Numbered from the stretch's first letter, positions 1 to 8,389 are shown. The stretch is 49,238 nucleotides of DNA from an uncultured Gammaproteobacteria bacterium (GCA_937924335.1 CALDWW010000019.1:1-49238); one strand, 5' to 3'. The notes: generated by a model not told the origin, from the letters alone. Numbers and translations are program-made.

Positions 1-90
1 TTCACGGGCGAAGAGATGGTCTTCAAGGCAAAGCCGGCCCGCAAGGCCGTCAAGGTGACGCCTCTGAAGGGCCTGAAAGATATGCTCTGA
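1..90 (+). CDS. HU-family DNA-binding protein, C-terminal end (partial)
   Basis: Only the last 29 codons are inside the window, ending in TGA. The visible tail runs from F-T-G-E-E-M-V-F-K-A-K-P-A-R-K to a final K-D-M-L. This resembles the end of HU/IHF-type histone-like proteins, where the TGE(x)5-K-A-K arm returns to a basic C-terminal strand and a K-(A/G)-L-K-D ending. HU proteins are small dimers that bend DNA and organise the nucleoid. The family call rests on this short stretch only. A strong hairpin 23 bp downstream fits a monocistronic gene. The upstream part is missing, so length and start cannot be given. Confidence 0.65.
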   Translation, partial: FTGEEMVFKAKPARKAVKVTPLKGLKDML

Positions 91-112
91 GAGCGGCCCT
101 GTCCGGTCTAAC

Positions 113-142
113 AACGCCCGGCGCTTGCCGGGCGTTTGTTCA
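113..142 (+). terminator. Rho-independent terminator after the HU-like gene
   Basis: A perfect 10-bp stem (AACGCCCGGC, 113-122, with GCCGGGCGTT, 127-136) closes a GCTT loop and is followed by TGTT. It lies between the stop of the HU-like gene and the convergent end of the TerB-like gene, whose stop codon begins at 140, so it probably serves the plus strand. Confidence 0.8.
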
Positions 143-607
143 GCCGTAACTACCGAGGATCCTGTCGCGCAAACCAACGTAGTCTGCGTGCGGGATATAT
201 ATGAGGTCGGCGATCTTGCCGAGAAGATGCCGCTCATGCTTGTCCAATCGTCCATCGGCCAATGCGACCCTGATCAACATCTCCAGGAACTTCAGTTTCT
301 GCGGGAGCGTCAGCGCGGCGTGAATCTCAGCAGTAAATTCCTGTAGGGATACAGCCCGGTCGGCCTGCCGGTCAGCCAGGCCCAGCAATTCTTCAGCCTC
401 ATGCTTCTCGAGGGAGAAGTGAGCGCGCAGCAGACCAAGGAGCGCGCATCGTTCTTCTTCATCCTCGATGAAGTCGGCTCTCGCCATCTCGACCAGTAGG
501 GCCGCCATGGCGACACGGACGCCATGCTCATCCGACGACGCCTCTTCCGGAGCGGCGTTGCCGAGTGCCGAGCGGAGAAATTCCTGCAGCCGGTCAATCA
601 TGTTCAC
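140..607 (-). CDS. TerB-family protein (tellurite-resistance-like helical domain)
   Basis: This 155-residue protein is almost all helical. The pattern fits the TerB domain over roughly residues 25-145: ADFIEDEEE, then later ADGRLDKHE, two repeated acidic A-D-G/F-x-x-(D/E) motifs that in TerB-like proteins contribute to metal binding. No signal peptide or membrane segment is seen, so it should be cytoplasmic. Its GTG start at 607 overlaps the TGA of the upstream hydrolase gene (GTGA), which implies translational coupling; an in-frame ATG two codons on is the alternative start. It is the last gene of the antiporter-hydrolase-TerB operon. Family assignment is fairly sure. A role in tellurite resistance is not implied, because many TerB-like proteins have unknown function. 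Confidence 0.8.
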   Translation of the reverse strand: MNMIDRLQEFLRSALGNAAPEEASSDEHGVRVAMAALLVEMARADFIEDEEERCALLGLLRAHFSLEKHEAEELLGLADRQADRAVSLQEFTAEIHAALTLPQKLKFLEMLIRVALADGRLDKHERHLLGKIADLIYIPHADYVGLRDRILGSYG

Positions 608-1257
608 GCATCCTCACAAGCCGGCGCCCTGGACCTCAGGAACGATGCCAGCGTCTCGCCGAGAAGTCGCAGCCTGCCGTGAAAGAAATGATCTGTACTT
701 GCCATGAACCTGACCTCTGGCCGGGGCTGGAGTCGACCGGTCCATGCTTCTACGGCACCACTGTCAACCAGCTCGTCATCCTCGCCCTGGATGACCAGCC
801 ATGGGCAAGCCGGGGCGCTTTGATCCGCGACAGGAAAACGGTGGACCGGTGGCGCAACTGTGACAAGGCAGGCAGGCGCCAGGTTTGCAGATGCGCGCAA
901 AGCGACGTAGGCGCCGAACGAGAACCCGGCGAGCCAGAGCTCTGCAGCCGGCCAGTGTTGCCTCGCCCACTCCGCGACGGCTATCACGTCCTCTGTCTCC
1001 CCGATGCCCTCGCCATAACCCGATTCGCTTTCGCCTACACCCCGGAAGTTGAACCTTACCGAGGGTCGACCCAGCCGGTTGACCGTCCTGGAGATGGTGT
1101 GCACGACCTTGTTGTCCATAGTGCCATGGTATAGCGGGTGCGGATGACAGACGACCGCGACGGCGTCCGAGAACGCTCCCGGGGGCGTCTCCAGACTGGC
1201 CTGCAATCGACCTTCCGGCCCCTCGATGAACAGCGACTCGACGATCGGCCGCTTCAT
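604..1257 (-). CDS. Alpha/beta-superfamily hydrolase (COG2945-like)
   Basis: This is a compact 217-residue alpha/beta hydrolase. The nucleophile elbow is G-F-S-F-G with Ser113, an acid lies in the GEDDELVD segment (about residues 159-165), and the histidine is His190 in STDHFFHG. The early HPHPLYHGTMDNKVV and RFNFRGVGES motifs are typical of the small COG2945 hydrolases, whose substrates are mostly unknown; an esterase or acylpeptidase-like activity is inferred. There is no signal peptide. The ATG overlaps the stop of the antiporter gene (ATGA), and its own stop overlaps the TerB-like start, so all three are translationally coupled. Confidence 0.88.
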   Translation of the reverse strand: MKRPIVESLFIEGPEGRLQASLETPPGAFSDAVAVVCHPHPLYHGTMDNKVVHTISRTVNRLGRPSVRFNFRGVGESESGYGEGIGETEDVIAVAEWARQHWPAAELWLAGFSFGAYVALRASANLAPACLVTVAPPVHRFPVADQSAPACPWLVIQGEDDELVDSGAVEAWTGRLQPRPEVRFMASTDHFFHGRLRLLGETLASFLRSRAPACEDA

Positions 1258-3098
1258 CCCGGCAGACTTTCAGGGGCTGGCTTATCCCTCGGTTTGGTAT
1301 CCGGATCTGCGGGCCGCGGCGGGCCATAACAGACCAGCACGTCGCCGGCCTCCGGCTCTATGTCCGTCTGCGGAGACAGGAACCTGACTCGCGCGTCAGG
1401 CCTCATCCGCAGGATCTGCAGTGCGCGGGAATCCATATCTCCGAGGAAATCACTGTACGTATAGGATTCGGTCAAACGGGTCTTGGTGAATGACCACCCG
1501 TCGAGATGCAGCCGCCAGAGATTCTCGTACTCGGCACTCTCTCCGAACGCCATCTTGCCTCTCAATCCGAGGGCAACCCCTCTTGGATCATCGTCTTCGC
1601 CGGGGCCCATGGGGAGCTGGAATACCCTGTCCCGACCGATGTCAGGAGCGAGCGCCGTGCAGACCAGCGCGTTGTACGCATCGTTGTCCGTGGCGGCCAG
1701 CACCGTCATCACGTGACTGACTTCTACCGACTCATCGGCAAACTCGGACAAGATCTGCCCATAGAAGACCTTCAGGCCCGCCAGCCGTGCCGCCCGTAGA
1801 CGGTGCCAGGAGCTGTCAGCGATCAGCACCTTGATGTCGAGTTGCTGCAACAGGGTCCCGAGTTCCACGCTCCAGGGAGAGGCGCCCACGATCAGGACAC
1901 TGTCCCGCGCCGGGCTCGAGAGACCGAGTCTGCGGGCCAACCAGCCCAGCGTGAGCCCATGGGCAACGACGGTAGCGAAGATCACTCCAAATACCAGCGG
2001 CAGCAGAGCTTCGGCCCCGGCAAAGTCGTGCTCTGCGAGAGCCGGGCCCATGACACCCGCCGTGGCAGCCGCTACGATTCCGCGGGGCGCGATCCATGCA
2101 AGCAGAGCTCGTTCCCGTAGCTCCATGCCGGCGCCGATAGTGGCCAACATGACGGCGGCCGGTCGGACGAGGAACATGATGGCTGCAATCAGGGCGACAT
2201 TTGCCATGTTCACCGCGCCGATGACCCCCGGGTCCATGGTGGCCGTCAGCAGCACGAACACCACCGAGACGAGCATGACGGTGATGTACTCCTTGAATCG
2301 CTTCATATCCTGCAAGCCGGGCAGATTCATGTTCCCGACCACGATCCCCATGACCGTTACGGCCAGCAATCCCGCCTCTTCCTGGACGAGATTCGACAGC
2401 ACATAGACGACCAGCACCAGCGTCAACAGGATCGGCGACTTGAGGTACTCGGGTACCAGGCCGTGCAGGAAAGCCTTGCCGGAGAACCAGCCAATCATCC
2501 CGCCAAGCCCGACCGCGACCGCGATCGCGGACGCCAATCCCTGTATCACTCCCTGCCAGACCTGGCCGGCTTCCGCGAAGACGAAGAACTGGAAGGTAAG
2601 GACGGCCAGCAGGGCCCCGATCGGGTCATTTACGATGCCTTCCCACTTCAGGTACGAGGACATCCTTCGGTTGAGTCCTGCCTGCCGCAGCAGGGGCAGG
2701 ATCACGGTCGGGCCGGTGACCACCATGATGGCGCCAAAGACGAGCGCGACGGGCCAACCGAGCCCGGCAACATAGTGGGCGGCCAGACTGCCGAACAGCC
2801 ACGCCAGCGGACCGCCGATGTAGACCAGCCGGCGCACGCCCGTGGCCGCTATCCGGAGTTCGCTGCGCTGCAGGCTCAGGCCGCCCTCGAACAGGATGAC
2901 GGCGACGCAAAGCGCCACCACAGGCTCGACCACGTGACCGATCCCGGGGCCGTGGGGCACCCAGCCGGCTACCGGCCCGACCAGCAATCCGCCGGCGGCA
3001 AGCAAGATGATGGCAGGAAACTGGACTCGCCAGGCAAGCCATTGGGCGCCGACGCCGACCGCGATGATCAGCACGACAAGAAGTATCGGACCCTCCAA
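1254..3098 (-). CDS. CPA1-type cation:proton antiporter with C-terminal RCK/TrkA-N domain
   Basis: The 614-residue protein has about 12 hydrophobic segments over residues 1-385, including the TGPTVILPLL stretch (about 129-137) and the Asn157-Asp158 pair in EGIVNDPIGA, the ND signature of electroneutral CPA1 Na+/H+ antiporters. A cytoplasmic Rossmann-like segment follows (VLIVGASPWSVELG onward), fitting an RCK/TrkA-N nucleotide-binding domain, then a region resembling TrkA-C. It should exchange Na+ or K+ for protons at the inner membrane, probably gated by nucleotide. The start is TTG at 3098, chosen because GGGGAG lies 7 bases upstream. It is the first gene of a three-gene coupled operon. Ion specificity cannot be read from the sequence. 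Confidence 0.88.
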   Translation of the reverse strand: MEGPILLVVLIIAVGVGAQWLAWRVQFPAIILLAAGGLLVGPVAGWVPHGPGIGHVVEPVVALCVAVILFEGGLSLQRSELRIAATGVRRLVYIGGPLAWLFGSLAAHYVAGLGWPVALVFGAIMVVTGPTVILPLLRQAGLNRRMSSYLKWEGIVNDPIGALLAVLTFQFFVFAEAGQVWQGVIQGLASAIAVAVGLGGMIGWFSGKAFLHGLVPEYLKSPILLTLVLVVYVLSNLVQEEAGLLAVTVMGIVVGNMNLPGLQDMKRFKEYITVMLVSVVFVLLTATMDPGVIGAVNMANVALIAAIMFLVRPAAVMLATIGAGMELRERALLAWIAPRGIVAAATAGVMGPALAEHDFAGAEALLPLVFGVIFATVVAHGLTLGWLARRLGLSSPARDSVLIVGASPWSVELGTLLQQLDIKVLIADSSWHRLRAARLAGLKVFYGQILSEFADESVEVSHVMTVLAATDNDAYNALVCTALAPDIGRDRVFQLPMGPGEDDDPRGVALGLRGKMAFGESAEYENLWRLHLDGWSFTKTRLTESYTYSDFLGDMDSRALQILRMRPDARVRFLSPQTDIEPEAGDVLVCYGPPRPADPDTKPRDKPAPESLPG

Positions 3099-3248
3099 CT
3101 CTTGACTCCCCCTCGGACAAGCCTGTTACCGTAACGACAGCCCTCGAGACCCGCAACTGCAAGGTGAAAGCAGCGCGTGGCTTGCCATAGAATGCAGCAT
3201 GCCCGTAAGCCCCGCCGCCCGAGAGGATGGGGCATCCCGGAGGATGAT

Positions 3249-4469
3249 GTGAAGAACCCTACGATCGACCTTGAGAACAAGTATTGCGCCAGCAACTACC
3301 ACCCGCTGCCGGTGGTCCTGGTCAAGGGCGAGGGCGCGCATGTCTGGGATGATCAGGGCCGCAAGTATGTGGATATGATGAGCGCCTATTCAGCGGTCAG
3401 CCATGGGCATGCCCATCCGAGACTGGTAAGAACCCTGCTGGAACAGGCCGCCACGCTGAACATCGTCTCCAGGGCATTTCACACCGACCGCCTCGCGCCA
3501 TTTCTCCAGACCGCCTGTGAGCTTTCAGGGATGGACGCCGCACTGCCCATGAACACGGGCGCCGAGGCTGTGGAGACGGCCATGAAGGCGGCCCGCAAGT
3601 GGGCGTATACGGTCAAGGGCGTTGAGGATGACAAGGCGGAAATTCTCGCTTGCGAAGGCAACTTCCACGGCCGCACCATTGCGATAGTCGGCATGTCCTC
3701 GGAGGCGCAGTATCGCGCCGGATTCGGCCCCTTCCCGGCGGGCATGAAGCTCATCCCCTATGCGGACGCGGATGCGCTCGAGGCCGCCATCACCCCGAAT
3801 ACCGCTGCATTGATTGTCGAGCCAATCCAGGGCGAGGGGGGCATCGTCATCCCCCCGGATGGATACCTTGCGCAGTGCGCGAGGATCTGCCGCGAGCACA
3901 ACGTCCTGCTGATCTGCGATGAGGTCCAGACAGGCCTCGGCAGGACCGGCAGACTGTTTGCGCATCAACACGATGGCATCCAACCTGACGGACTGATCCT
4001 CGGTAAGGCTCTGGGCGGAGGGATATTGCCGGTATCCATGTTCCTCGCCCGCAAAGAGGTCATGGACGTCTTCAGGCCCGGTGACCACGGCAGCACCTTC
4101 GGGGGCAACCCCCTCGCAGCCAGTATCGGACTCGAGGCGCTGAACATCCTGGTAGAAGACAATCTTGTGGCCCAGAGCGCTGAGAAGGGCGCATGGTTCC
4201 TGAAAAGACTGTTAGAGATCGACAGTCCGCTGATCAAGGAGGTCCGCGGTCGCGGTCTGTTCATTGGGGTAGAGATCGATCCCGAAAAGGCTACTGCCAG
4301 GGAGGTCTGCAAACGCCTCATGGAGAGAGGTTTGCTGAGCAAGGAAACTCATGAGACGGTGGTCCGACTGGCGCCACCGCTGACGATCGATCGGGAACTG
4401 CTCGGCTGGGCCGCCGAACAGATCGAGGAGGTCCTGGACGAGATGGATGCGCTTAGAAAAGCGTCCTGA
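3249..4469 (+). CDS. rocD: Ornithine aminotransferase (ornithine-oxo-acid transaminase)
   Basis: This class-III PLP aminotransferase has the motifs of ornithine delta-aminotransferase: MMSAYSAVSHGHAHP near the N-terminus, the cofactor-contacting FHGRT, CDEVQTGLGRTG with Asp224, and Lys253 in LILGKALGGG as the Schiff-base lysine. It transfers the delta-amino group of ornithine to 2-oxoglutarate, giving glutamate semialdehyde on the route to proline or glutamate. I start it at GTG 3249, with GGAGG five bases upstream. This gives 406 residues, the normal family length; the frame is open 72 bp further upstream but that extension does not look like protein. It is divergent from the antiporter operon and followed by the PEBP gene on the same strand. 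Confidence 0.93.
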   Translation: MKNPTIDLENKYCASNYHPLPVVLVKGEGAHVWDDQGRKYVDMMSAYSAVSHGHAHPRLVRTLLEQAATLNIVSRAFHTDRLAPFLQTACELSGMDAALPMNTGAEAVETAMKAARKWAYTVKGVEDDKAEILACEGNFHGRTIAIVGMSSEAQYRAGFGPFPAGMKLIPYADADALEAAITPNTAALIVEPIQGEGGIVIPPDGYLAQCARICREHNVLLICDEVQTGLGRTGRLFAHQHDGIQPDGLILGKALGGGILPVSMFLARKEVMDVFRPGDHGSTFGGNPLAASIGLEALNILVEDNLVAQSAEKGAWFLKRLLEIDSPLIKEVRGRGLFIGVEIDPEKATAREVCKRLMERGLLSKETHETVVRLAPPLTIDRELLGWAAEQIEEVLDEMDALRKAS

Positions 4470-4495
4470 CCAAGAACTAGAGGGGAGGAAACAGC

Positions 4496-5122
4496 ATGCG
4501 ACTGACGATCCAGGGAATCGAAGATGGAGGCAGAATTCCGCCCCGCTTCGCCTTTGGCGTGCAGGACCCGGTGGATCACATCCGACTGGGTGACAACCAG
4601 AACCCGGCGATCAGCTGGGAAGACATCCCTGAAAGCGCCAGATCTCTGGTGCTGCTATGCGTCGACACCGATGTGCCGTCCAGGCCCGACGACGTCAACC
4701 AGGAGGGCCGCATCGTGCCGGCCGATCTGCCCAGGACAGAGTTCTATCACTGGGTCATGGTCGACATTCCGGCGGGTTGTACCGGTGTATCGGAAGGCGA
4801 GTGCAGCCGCGGCGTCACGGCCGGAGGCAAGCAGGATCCCCTGGGGCCGGCTGGTTCCAGGCAGGGGAGAAATGACTATACCGCCTGGTTTACCGGTGAT
4901 GCGGGCATGAGCGGCACCTACCTGGGCTATGACGGCCCCTGTCCTCCCTGGAATGACTCGATAGCGCATCATTACCACTTCGTGATCTACGCAACCGATC
5001 TCGATCGCTGCCCGGTGGAAGGGAGCTTCGGCGGACAGGACGTACGCGCTGCCATCGAAGGTCACGTTCTGGCCGAGGCCCGGTTGACCGGTGTGTACTG
5101 GCTAAACCCGGACCTGGACTGA
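4496..5122 (+). CDS. YbhB/YbcL-type phosphatidylethanolamine-binding-family protein
   Basis: The 208-residue product fits the PEBP (Raf-kinase-inhibitor-like) fold as found in bacterial YbhB/YbcL. It has NPAISWEDIPESARSLVLLCVDTDVPS near residue 38 (the D-P-D-x-P ligand region appears here as D-T-D-V-P), then YHWVMVDIPAG, and later GYDGPCPPWNDSIAHHYHFVIYATD, the conserved G-P-x-P-P...H-x-Y-x-F-x-x-(Y/F)-A-(L/T)-D block. No signal peptide is visible, so it is probably cytoplasmic. The biochemical role of bacterial PEBPs is poorly known. A good ribosome site (GGGGAGG) lies about 7 bases upstream of the ATG. It lies 26 bp after rocD and is likely co-transcribed with it. Confidence 0.87.
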   Translation: MRLTIQGIEDGGRIPPRFAFGVQDPVDHIRLGDNQNPAISWEDIPESARSLVLLCVDTDVPSRPDDVNQEGRIVPADLPRTEFYHWVMVDIPAGCTGVSEGECSRGVTAGGKQDPLGPAGSRQGRNDYTAWFTGDAGMSGTYLGYDGPCPPWNDSIAHHYHFVIYATDLDRCPVEGSFGGQDVRAAIEGHVLAEARLTGVYWLNPDLD

Positions 5123-5132
5123 CAGGAGGGGT

Positions 5133-5582
5133 CTAGGGGTCCTCGCTTCGGACCGAGAAGTCGACAATCTCTGTCCGGCGGGCGCCACTATCCGGCCGAT
5201 ACCGCCGGGAGCGTACGATCTCCAGGGCCTGGTTATCGAATACCCCGGCCGGCATCGCCCGAACCACCTCCGCATCCGTCACCCTGCCCGAGGCGTCGAC
5301 CGAGAACTCCACCTGTACGAAACCACTCTCGTCGCGGCGGGGGATCTCCAGGGGGGCGATGTCCTCCAGCGGTGGCAGGCTCGGCCGGTCGTGTTCCTCG
5401 TTCTCACCCAGGAGTTCGGCCAGATCCAGGCGTTCGCTGACCGACAGCATGGTGACGTCGACTGCGTGATGTCCTTCGCGACCGTCGAACGCACCGAACG
5501 CCCACAGGCTGGCGACGAGTAGCGCTGCGACGACGACGCAAGCCAGCGCCGTGAAAGTGGTGAATCGCAACAACTCGCTCAT
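5133..5582 (-). CDS. TonB C-terminal-domain protein (short energy-transducer-like)
   Basis: This 149-residue protein has one N-terminal membrane helix (about residues 10-30), a charged linker (about 45-85) and a C-terminal domain of TonB type: GFVQVEFSVDASGRVTDAEVVRAMPAGVFDNQALEIVRSRRYRP. The V-x-V-x-F-x-V-x-x-x-G-x-V-x-x-x-x-V sequence followed by A-L-x-x-V-x-x-x-x-Y-x-P is the standard TonB_C pattern. The linker is shorter than in classical TonB and lacks long Pro-Lys/Pro-Glu repeats, so spanning the whole periplasm is doubtful. It may be a TonB paralogue or an envelope protein using the same fold. No exbB/exbD is nearby. Its stop is 10 bp from the convergent PEBP stop. Confidence 0.75.
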   Translation of the reverse strand: MSELLRFTTFTALACVVVAALLVASLWAFGAFDGREGHHAVDVTMLSVSERLDLAELLGENEEHDRPSLPPLEDIAPLEIPRRDESGFVQVEFSVDASGRVTDAEVVRAMPAGVFDNQALEIVRSRRYRPDSGARRTEIVDFSVRSEDP

Positions 5583-5686
5583 CTCAGTCTTTGTTGCCGT
5601 CGGGCCATTGGAAGACGACGCCTTCCCTTATCATGCAATCCACCGGCTGCTGCCCGGTGCTTCGTCGCCGGTCCGGGTACATCGCG

Positions 5687-6100
5687 CTACTCGATACCCA
5701 ACAACTCGACGTCGAATACCAGCGTCGCCCCGGGCGGTATCACTCCTCCCGCGCCACGCTCTCCGTAGGCCATCTGAGAAGGGATGACGAGTCTCCTCTT
5801 GCCACCCACCTGCATGCCGGCCACGCCCTCGTCCCAACCCTTGATCACCCTGCCGGCACCAAGAGGAAAGCTGAATGGCTTGCCGCGGTCAACCGAGCTG
5901 TCGAATTTCCTGCCTTTGCCGTCCTCGGCAGCAGGGTCATATAGCCAACCGGTGTAATGCACGACCGCCACACTACCGGCGGCGATCGCCGGGCCCTCGC
6001 CTGCGGCCAGTTCGGTCACCTGAAGTGACTCCGCGTCCTGCGCCAGGGCGACCAGGGGCAAGCACATGCCCAATGCGAGAATACGTAATATCGGATGCAC
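5687..6100 (-). CDS. FKBP-type peptidyl-prolyl cis-trans isomerase, exported
   Basis: An N-terminal signal peptide (about residues 1-20, ending in VALA) precedes one FKBP domain of about 110 residues. Family motifs present are [61 protein letters not shown], and [14 protein letters not shown]. These include the aromatic pocket residues of the active site. The enzyme should speed prolyl isomerisation of proteins folding in the periplasm. The start is GTG 6100, supported by GGAGGA eight bases upstream. The 100 bp between it and the TonB-like gene holds only a 32-codon ORF of doubtful worth. Confidence 0.93.
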   Translation of the reverse strand: MHPILRILALGMCLPLVALAQDAESLQVTELAAGEGPAIAAGSVAVVHYTGWLYDPAAEDGKGRKFDSSVDRGKPFSFPLGAGRVIKGWDEGVAGMQVGGKRRLVIPSQMAYGERGAGGVIPPGATLVFDVELLGIE

Positions 6101-6173
6101 AGCGTTGTTCCTCCATACAGGGCCAGCCGGGCCGGCAAGTTTTCGGGATTATCCCGGTAGATTCTGGTGCGGC

Positions 6174-6596
6174 TCAGTCAGCCGGAGTCCCATCTGCGGC
6201 TTCCTCGGGGTCGAGAACCAGCGCAGCGGAGTTGATGCAATACCGCAACCCGGTCGGTTTTGGCCCGTCCGGGAAAAGGTGGCCGAGATGCGCCTCGCAG
6301 GATGCGCAGCGTACTTCCTCGCGAACCATGCCGAGGCTCATGTCCTGGTGCACGCTAACCCGATCGCCGGCAAGCGGTAGCCAGAAACTGGGCCAGCCCG
6401 ACCCGGAGTCGTACTTGTGCCGGGAATTGAATAACTCGTTTCCACAGCACACGCACCGGTAGGTGCCGTCATCCTTGCAGTCCACGTATTTGCCCGTGAA
6501 CGCCCGCTCGGTCCCGCCTTCCTGGGTGATGCGGTACTCGTCGTCGCTGAGCTTCTCGCGCAGTTCCGATTCGGTCAGATCGCTCTTTCTGGTCAT
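6174..6596 (-). CDS. msrB: Peptide-methionine (R)-S-oxide reductase
   Basis: The 140-residue protein is a complete MsrB. It has the structural zinc pairs Cys48-x-x-Cys51 and Cys97-x-x-Cys100, the RHKYDSGSGWPSFW substrate pocket, the HLGHLFPDG motif, and catalytic Cys120 in RYCINSAAL (most relatives have RYCINSASL). It reduces methionine-R-sulfoxide in oxidised proteins. There is no signal peptide, so it should act in the cytoplasm. I choose ATG 6596 because GGGAG lies nine bases upstream; a GTG three codons earlier would sit directly against that site. The gene stands alone, in the same direction as the FKBP gene. Confidence 0.95.
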   Translation of the reverse strand: MTRKSDLTESELREKLSDDEYRITQEGGTERAFTGKYVDCKDDGTYRCVCCGNELFNSRHKYDSGSGWPSFWLPLAGDRVSVHQDMSLGMVREEVRCASCEAHLGHLFPDGPKPTGLRYCINSAALVLDPEEAADGTPAD

Positions 6597-7257
6597 TGCT
6601 GTCACTCCCCGGGGGCGGAAATCGTAAACCGGTGAGCGCAGACCGTCCAGCAGATGGCTGGCGGCAGTATGGAATAGGTCCCGGAAAACGGTGTCTGGGT
6701 TCAGGTGGTCAGGCTGGCCACGGGCGTCCCGGCGGCGCAGCAGCCGTTGCCGATTCAGGGTTCGGCCGGATAAGTGGATGAATGCGTGCGTTTATTCCGG
6801 CACGACTGCCGTGCCCGCGGAATCGTGAGTGTGGCCGCCGCGCCCGGTCAGAAATCGCTGGACCGGCCCGATTTGATGACTTCAACGACGTAGGGATCGT
6901 AGCAGCTGACTCCCTCGCCACGGCGTTCGCTACCGTCCCAGGAAGCTGATCCAGAAGATACCGGGCAGGTGTTCTCCAGACCGCCGCTGCGCCTCTGGAG
7001 AACGAGATCGCCCAGGTAGGGATCGCTGGATCCGGTTGGACGGGATTCGCCGTCAGGAGAAGTGTGCGGTTTTCTGTCCATTGTCCTGTGCCTCAGCTCG
7101 TGCGTTCAGGCTAGGTCCTGCCGGTCGAAAAGGATGTGTCCGGGTTCACAGTTCCGCGAGCGGCGTGCGGTGGGGAACGCCTGGCCGGATCGGCTGACGC
7201 CGTTTCCAGAGGACTGGCCCGGCTGTCCTGGCGGTCGCATCCGACAGGTGGCCGCTC
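6597..7257. other. Region without a confident gene; one possible small ORF
   Basis: No recognisable protein is encoded here. The only candidate is a 77-codon minus-strand ORF at 6848-7081 with a GAGG upstream of its ATG. Its product carries two similar pieces, S-S-D-P-Y-L-G-D-L-V-L and C-Y-D-P-Y-V-V-E-V-I, which is a little more ordered than chance but not enough for a firm call. The stretch 6597-6847 holds no convincing gene or terminator. Confidence 0.4.
6848..7081 (-). CDS. Possible small hypothetical protein with a duplicated DPY motif
   Basis: This ORF of 77 codons is not recognised. It is polar and has a short duplication: SSDPYLGDLVLQRRSG near residues 18-33 and CYDPYVVEVIKSGRSS near residues 60-75, both ending in a basic-Ser/Gly patch. 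An ATG start has GAGG and AGGA within 13 bases upstream. Nothing suggests export or membrane insertion. It could be a real short gene or a chance open frame in a GC-rich spacer; the absence of a better competing frame is the main reason to list it. Confidence 0.3.
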   Translation of the reverse strand: MDRKPHTSPDGESRPTGSSDPYLGDLVLQRRSGGLENTCPVSSGSASWDGSERRGEGVSCYDPYVVEVIKSGRSSDF

Positions 7258-7401
7258 TCAGACCGGCATCAGCAGCCCCACGGTTACGGCCAGGACCAGG
7301 GTGGCACTGGTGGCTATCCGCCGGACATGCAGGCCGAGGCCCTGACCGAGCAGGACCGCGACATCGTCCAGTTCGTCCAACAACTGTATGACTCGTTCCA
7401 C
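7258..7401 (-). CDS. Possible 47-residue membrane protein
   Basis: This short ORF starts at GTG 7401 and reads V-E-R-V-I-Q-L-L-D-E-L-D-D-V, then an R-R pair, then a hydrophobic C-terminal segment (I-A-T-S-A-T-L-V-L-A-V-T-V-G-L-L-M-P-V) long enough for one membrane helix. An amphipathic acidic helix, two arginines at the membrane edge and one terminal helix is a sensible design for a small membrane protein, and this frame looks more protein-like than the longer overlapping 122-codon frame. The ribosome site is weak (GAAGAG, spacing about 7). It lies downstream of the DUF6544-like gene on the same strand. Function unknown. Confidence 0.4.
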   Translation of the reverse strand: MERVIQLLDELDDVAVLLGQGLGLHVRRIATSATLVLAVTVGLLMPV

Positions 7402-7552
7402 GCGCCAACTCTTCGAAACATCGGAGAGCCAGCTTATTCCCGGCGCGTAAAGGAGACTGTGACGGGTGTCTCATTAGTGCCCGTGCGTGAATCGCGCGGT
7501 CGACGATGCCAGACGGCGAGTTCGCCTGGTGGGGGTCGGAACGGGAACTGCC

Positions 7553-8389
7553 TCAGAGGAATCTGGCGCTTTCGATCTGGATCCTCAGGTACTCTTCGGC
7601 CGCATCCGTCCCATAGCCCCACACGGCAGATATGCGGGACGGGATCGTGTATTCAGCGAACCTTCTCTCCGCCTCTACCTTCAAACCGTAAGGCATGAGT
7701 CCGAAGCTGCGACCCTCGCCACCGAGATGGCGCATCATCGTAACGTCAACGAGAGCGCCGCTTTCGGCGACGGTCATATTGAGGCTGGAACTCTCTGCCT
7801 GACCCGGCAGGCGCACCGTGACCCGATGCTGATCGCCCGGAATCCACTCCGCTCCGCGGGCCGTTACCAGACAGGTGGGCAGAAAGATCGACTCGATGAT
7901 GAGACGACCGGCAGCTGAGCGGGAGAACTCGCCGCCCTTGACGTGGCTCAATGGCCATGGCCCAGCCAGGAAAAAATCCGAGCCGGCGAAACCGTCGCAA
8001 TAGTAATCGGCCCCTTCGGCAAAGAGCTTGCCGAGAGCCTCTATCCGCGCCTGCCAGAGGAAACCACGCTCGGGGCAGATCCGCTCAGCGGCCTCGAAGT
8101 TGAACCAGTCACCATCCTTGCTCGCCCGGATCTCTCCAATCATGTGCAGATCCACTGTCCTGGCGAGCGGCGCCCCAGGCTCGATGGCGTGTCGCAGATA
8201 GCGTGACGCCGGTGGAGGGAGCAGGACCGTCTGCCTGGGCTCGAAGACGTCGCCTGAGACATCGGGGAGAGCCAGCCGGTTGAAGATCTGACGATGAAGG
8301 GTCAGCCTGCGATCGCGCCTGACTCGCAGGATGATCACAAGCCCCGCCAGACCGGCTACGATTACCAGCACCCACCCGTAGAACTGCAT
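7553..8389 (-). CDS. DUF6544-like conserved protein with N-terminal membrane anchor
   Basis: The 278-residue product begins with a membrane helix (about residues 4-22, then RVRRDRR on the cytoplasmic side). The remainder looks like a beta-rich domain: LLPPPASRYLRHAIEPGAPLARTVDLHMIGEIR, then a central GADYYCDGFAGSDFFLAG and a late MTVAESGALVDVTMMR. The LPPP-x-x-R-Y-L-x-H opening is what I associate with the DUF6544 family; its function is not known. It has no obvious catalytic motif. The gene is isolated, with loose spacers on both sides, unlike the tightly packed run that begins at 9.1 kb. Confidence 0.72.
   Translation of the reverse strand: MQFYGWVLVIVAGLAGLVIILRVRRDRRLTLHRQIFNRLALPDVSGDVFEPRQTVLLPPPASRYLRHAIEPGAPLARTVDLHMIGEIRASKDGDWFNFEAAERICPERGFLWQARIEALGKLFAEGADYYCDGFAGSDFFLAGPWPLSHVKGGEFSRSAAGRLIIESIFLPTCLVTARGAEWIPGDQHRVTVRLPGQAESSSLNMTVAESGALVDVTMMRHLGGEGRSFGLMPYGLKVEAERRFAEYTIPSRISAVWGYGTDAAEEYLRIQIESARFL

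Noticed and set aside
3177..3248. 24-codon extension at the start of the ornithine aminotransferase frame
   Set aside because: The ribosome site GGAGG is immediately before GTG 3249, and the extra residues are not like the family N-terminus.
5584..5682. 32-codon minus-strand ORF filling the gap between the FKBP and TonB-like genes
   Set aside because: No ribosome site, no family features, and its length is within chance expectation for GC-rich sequence.
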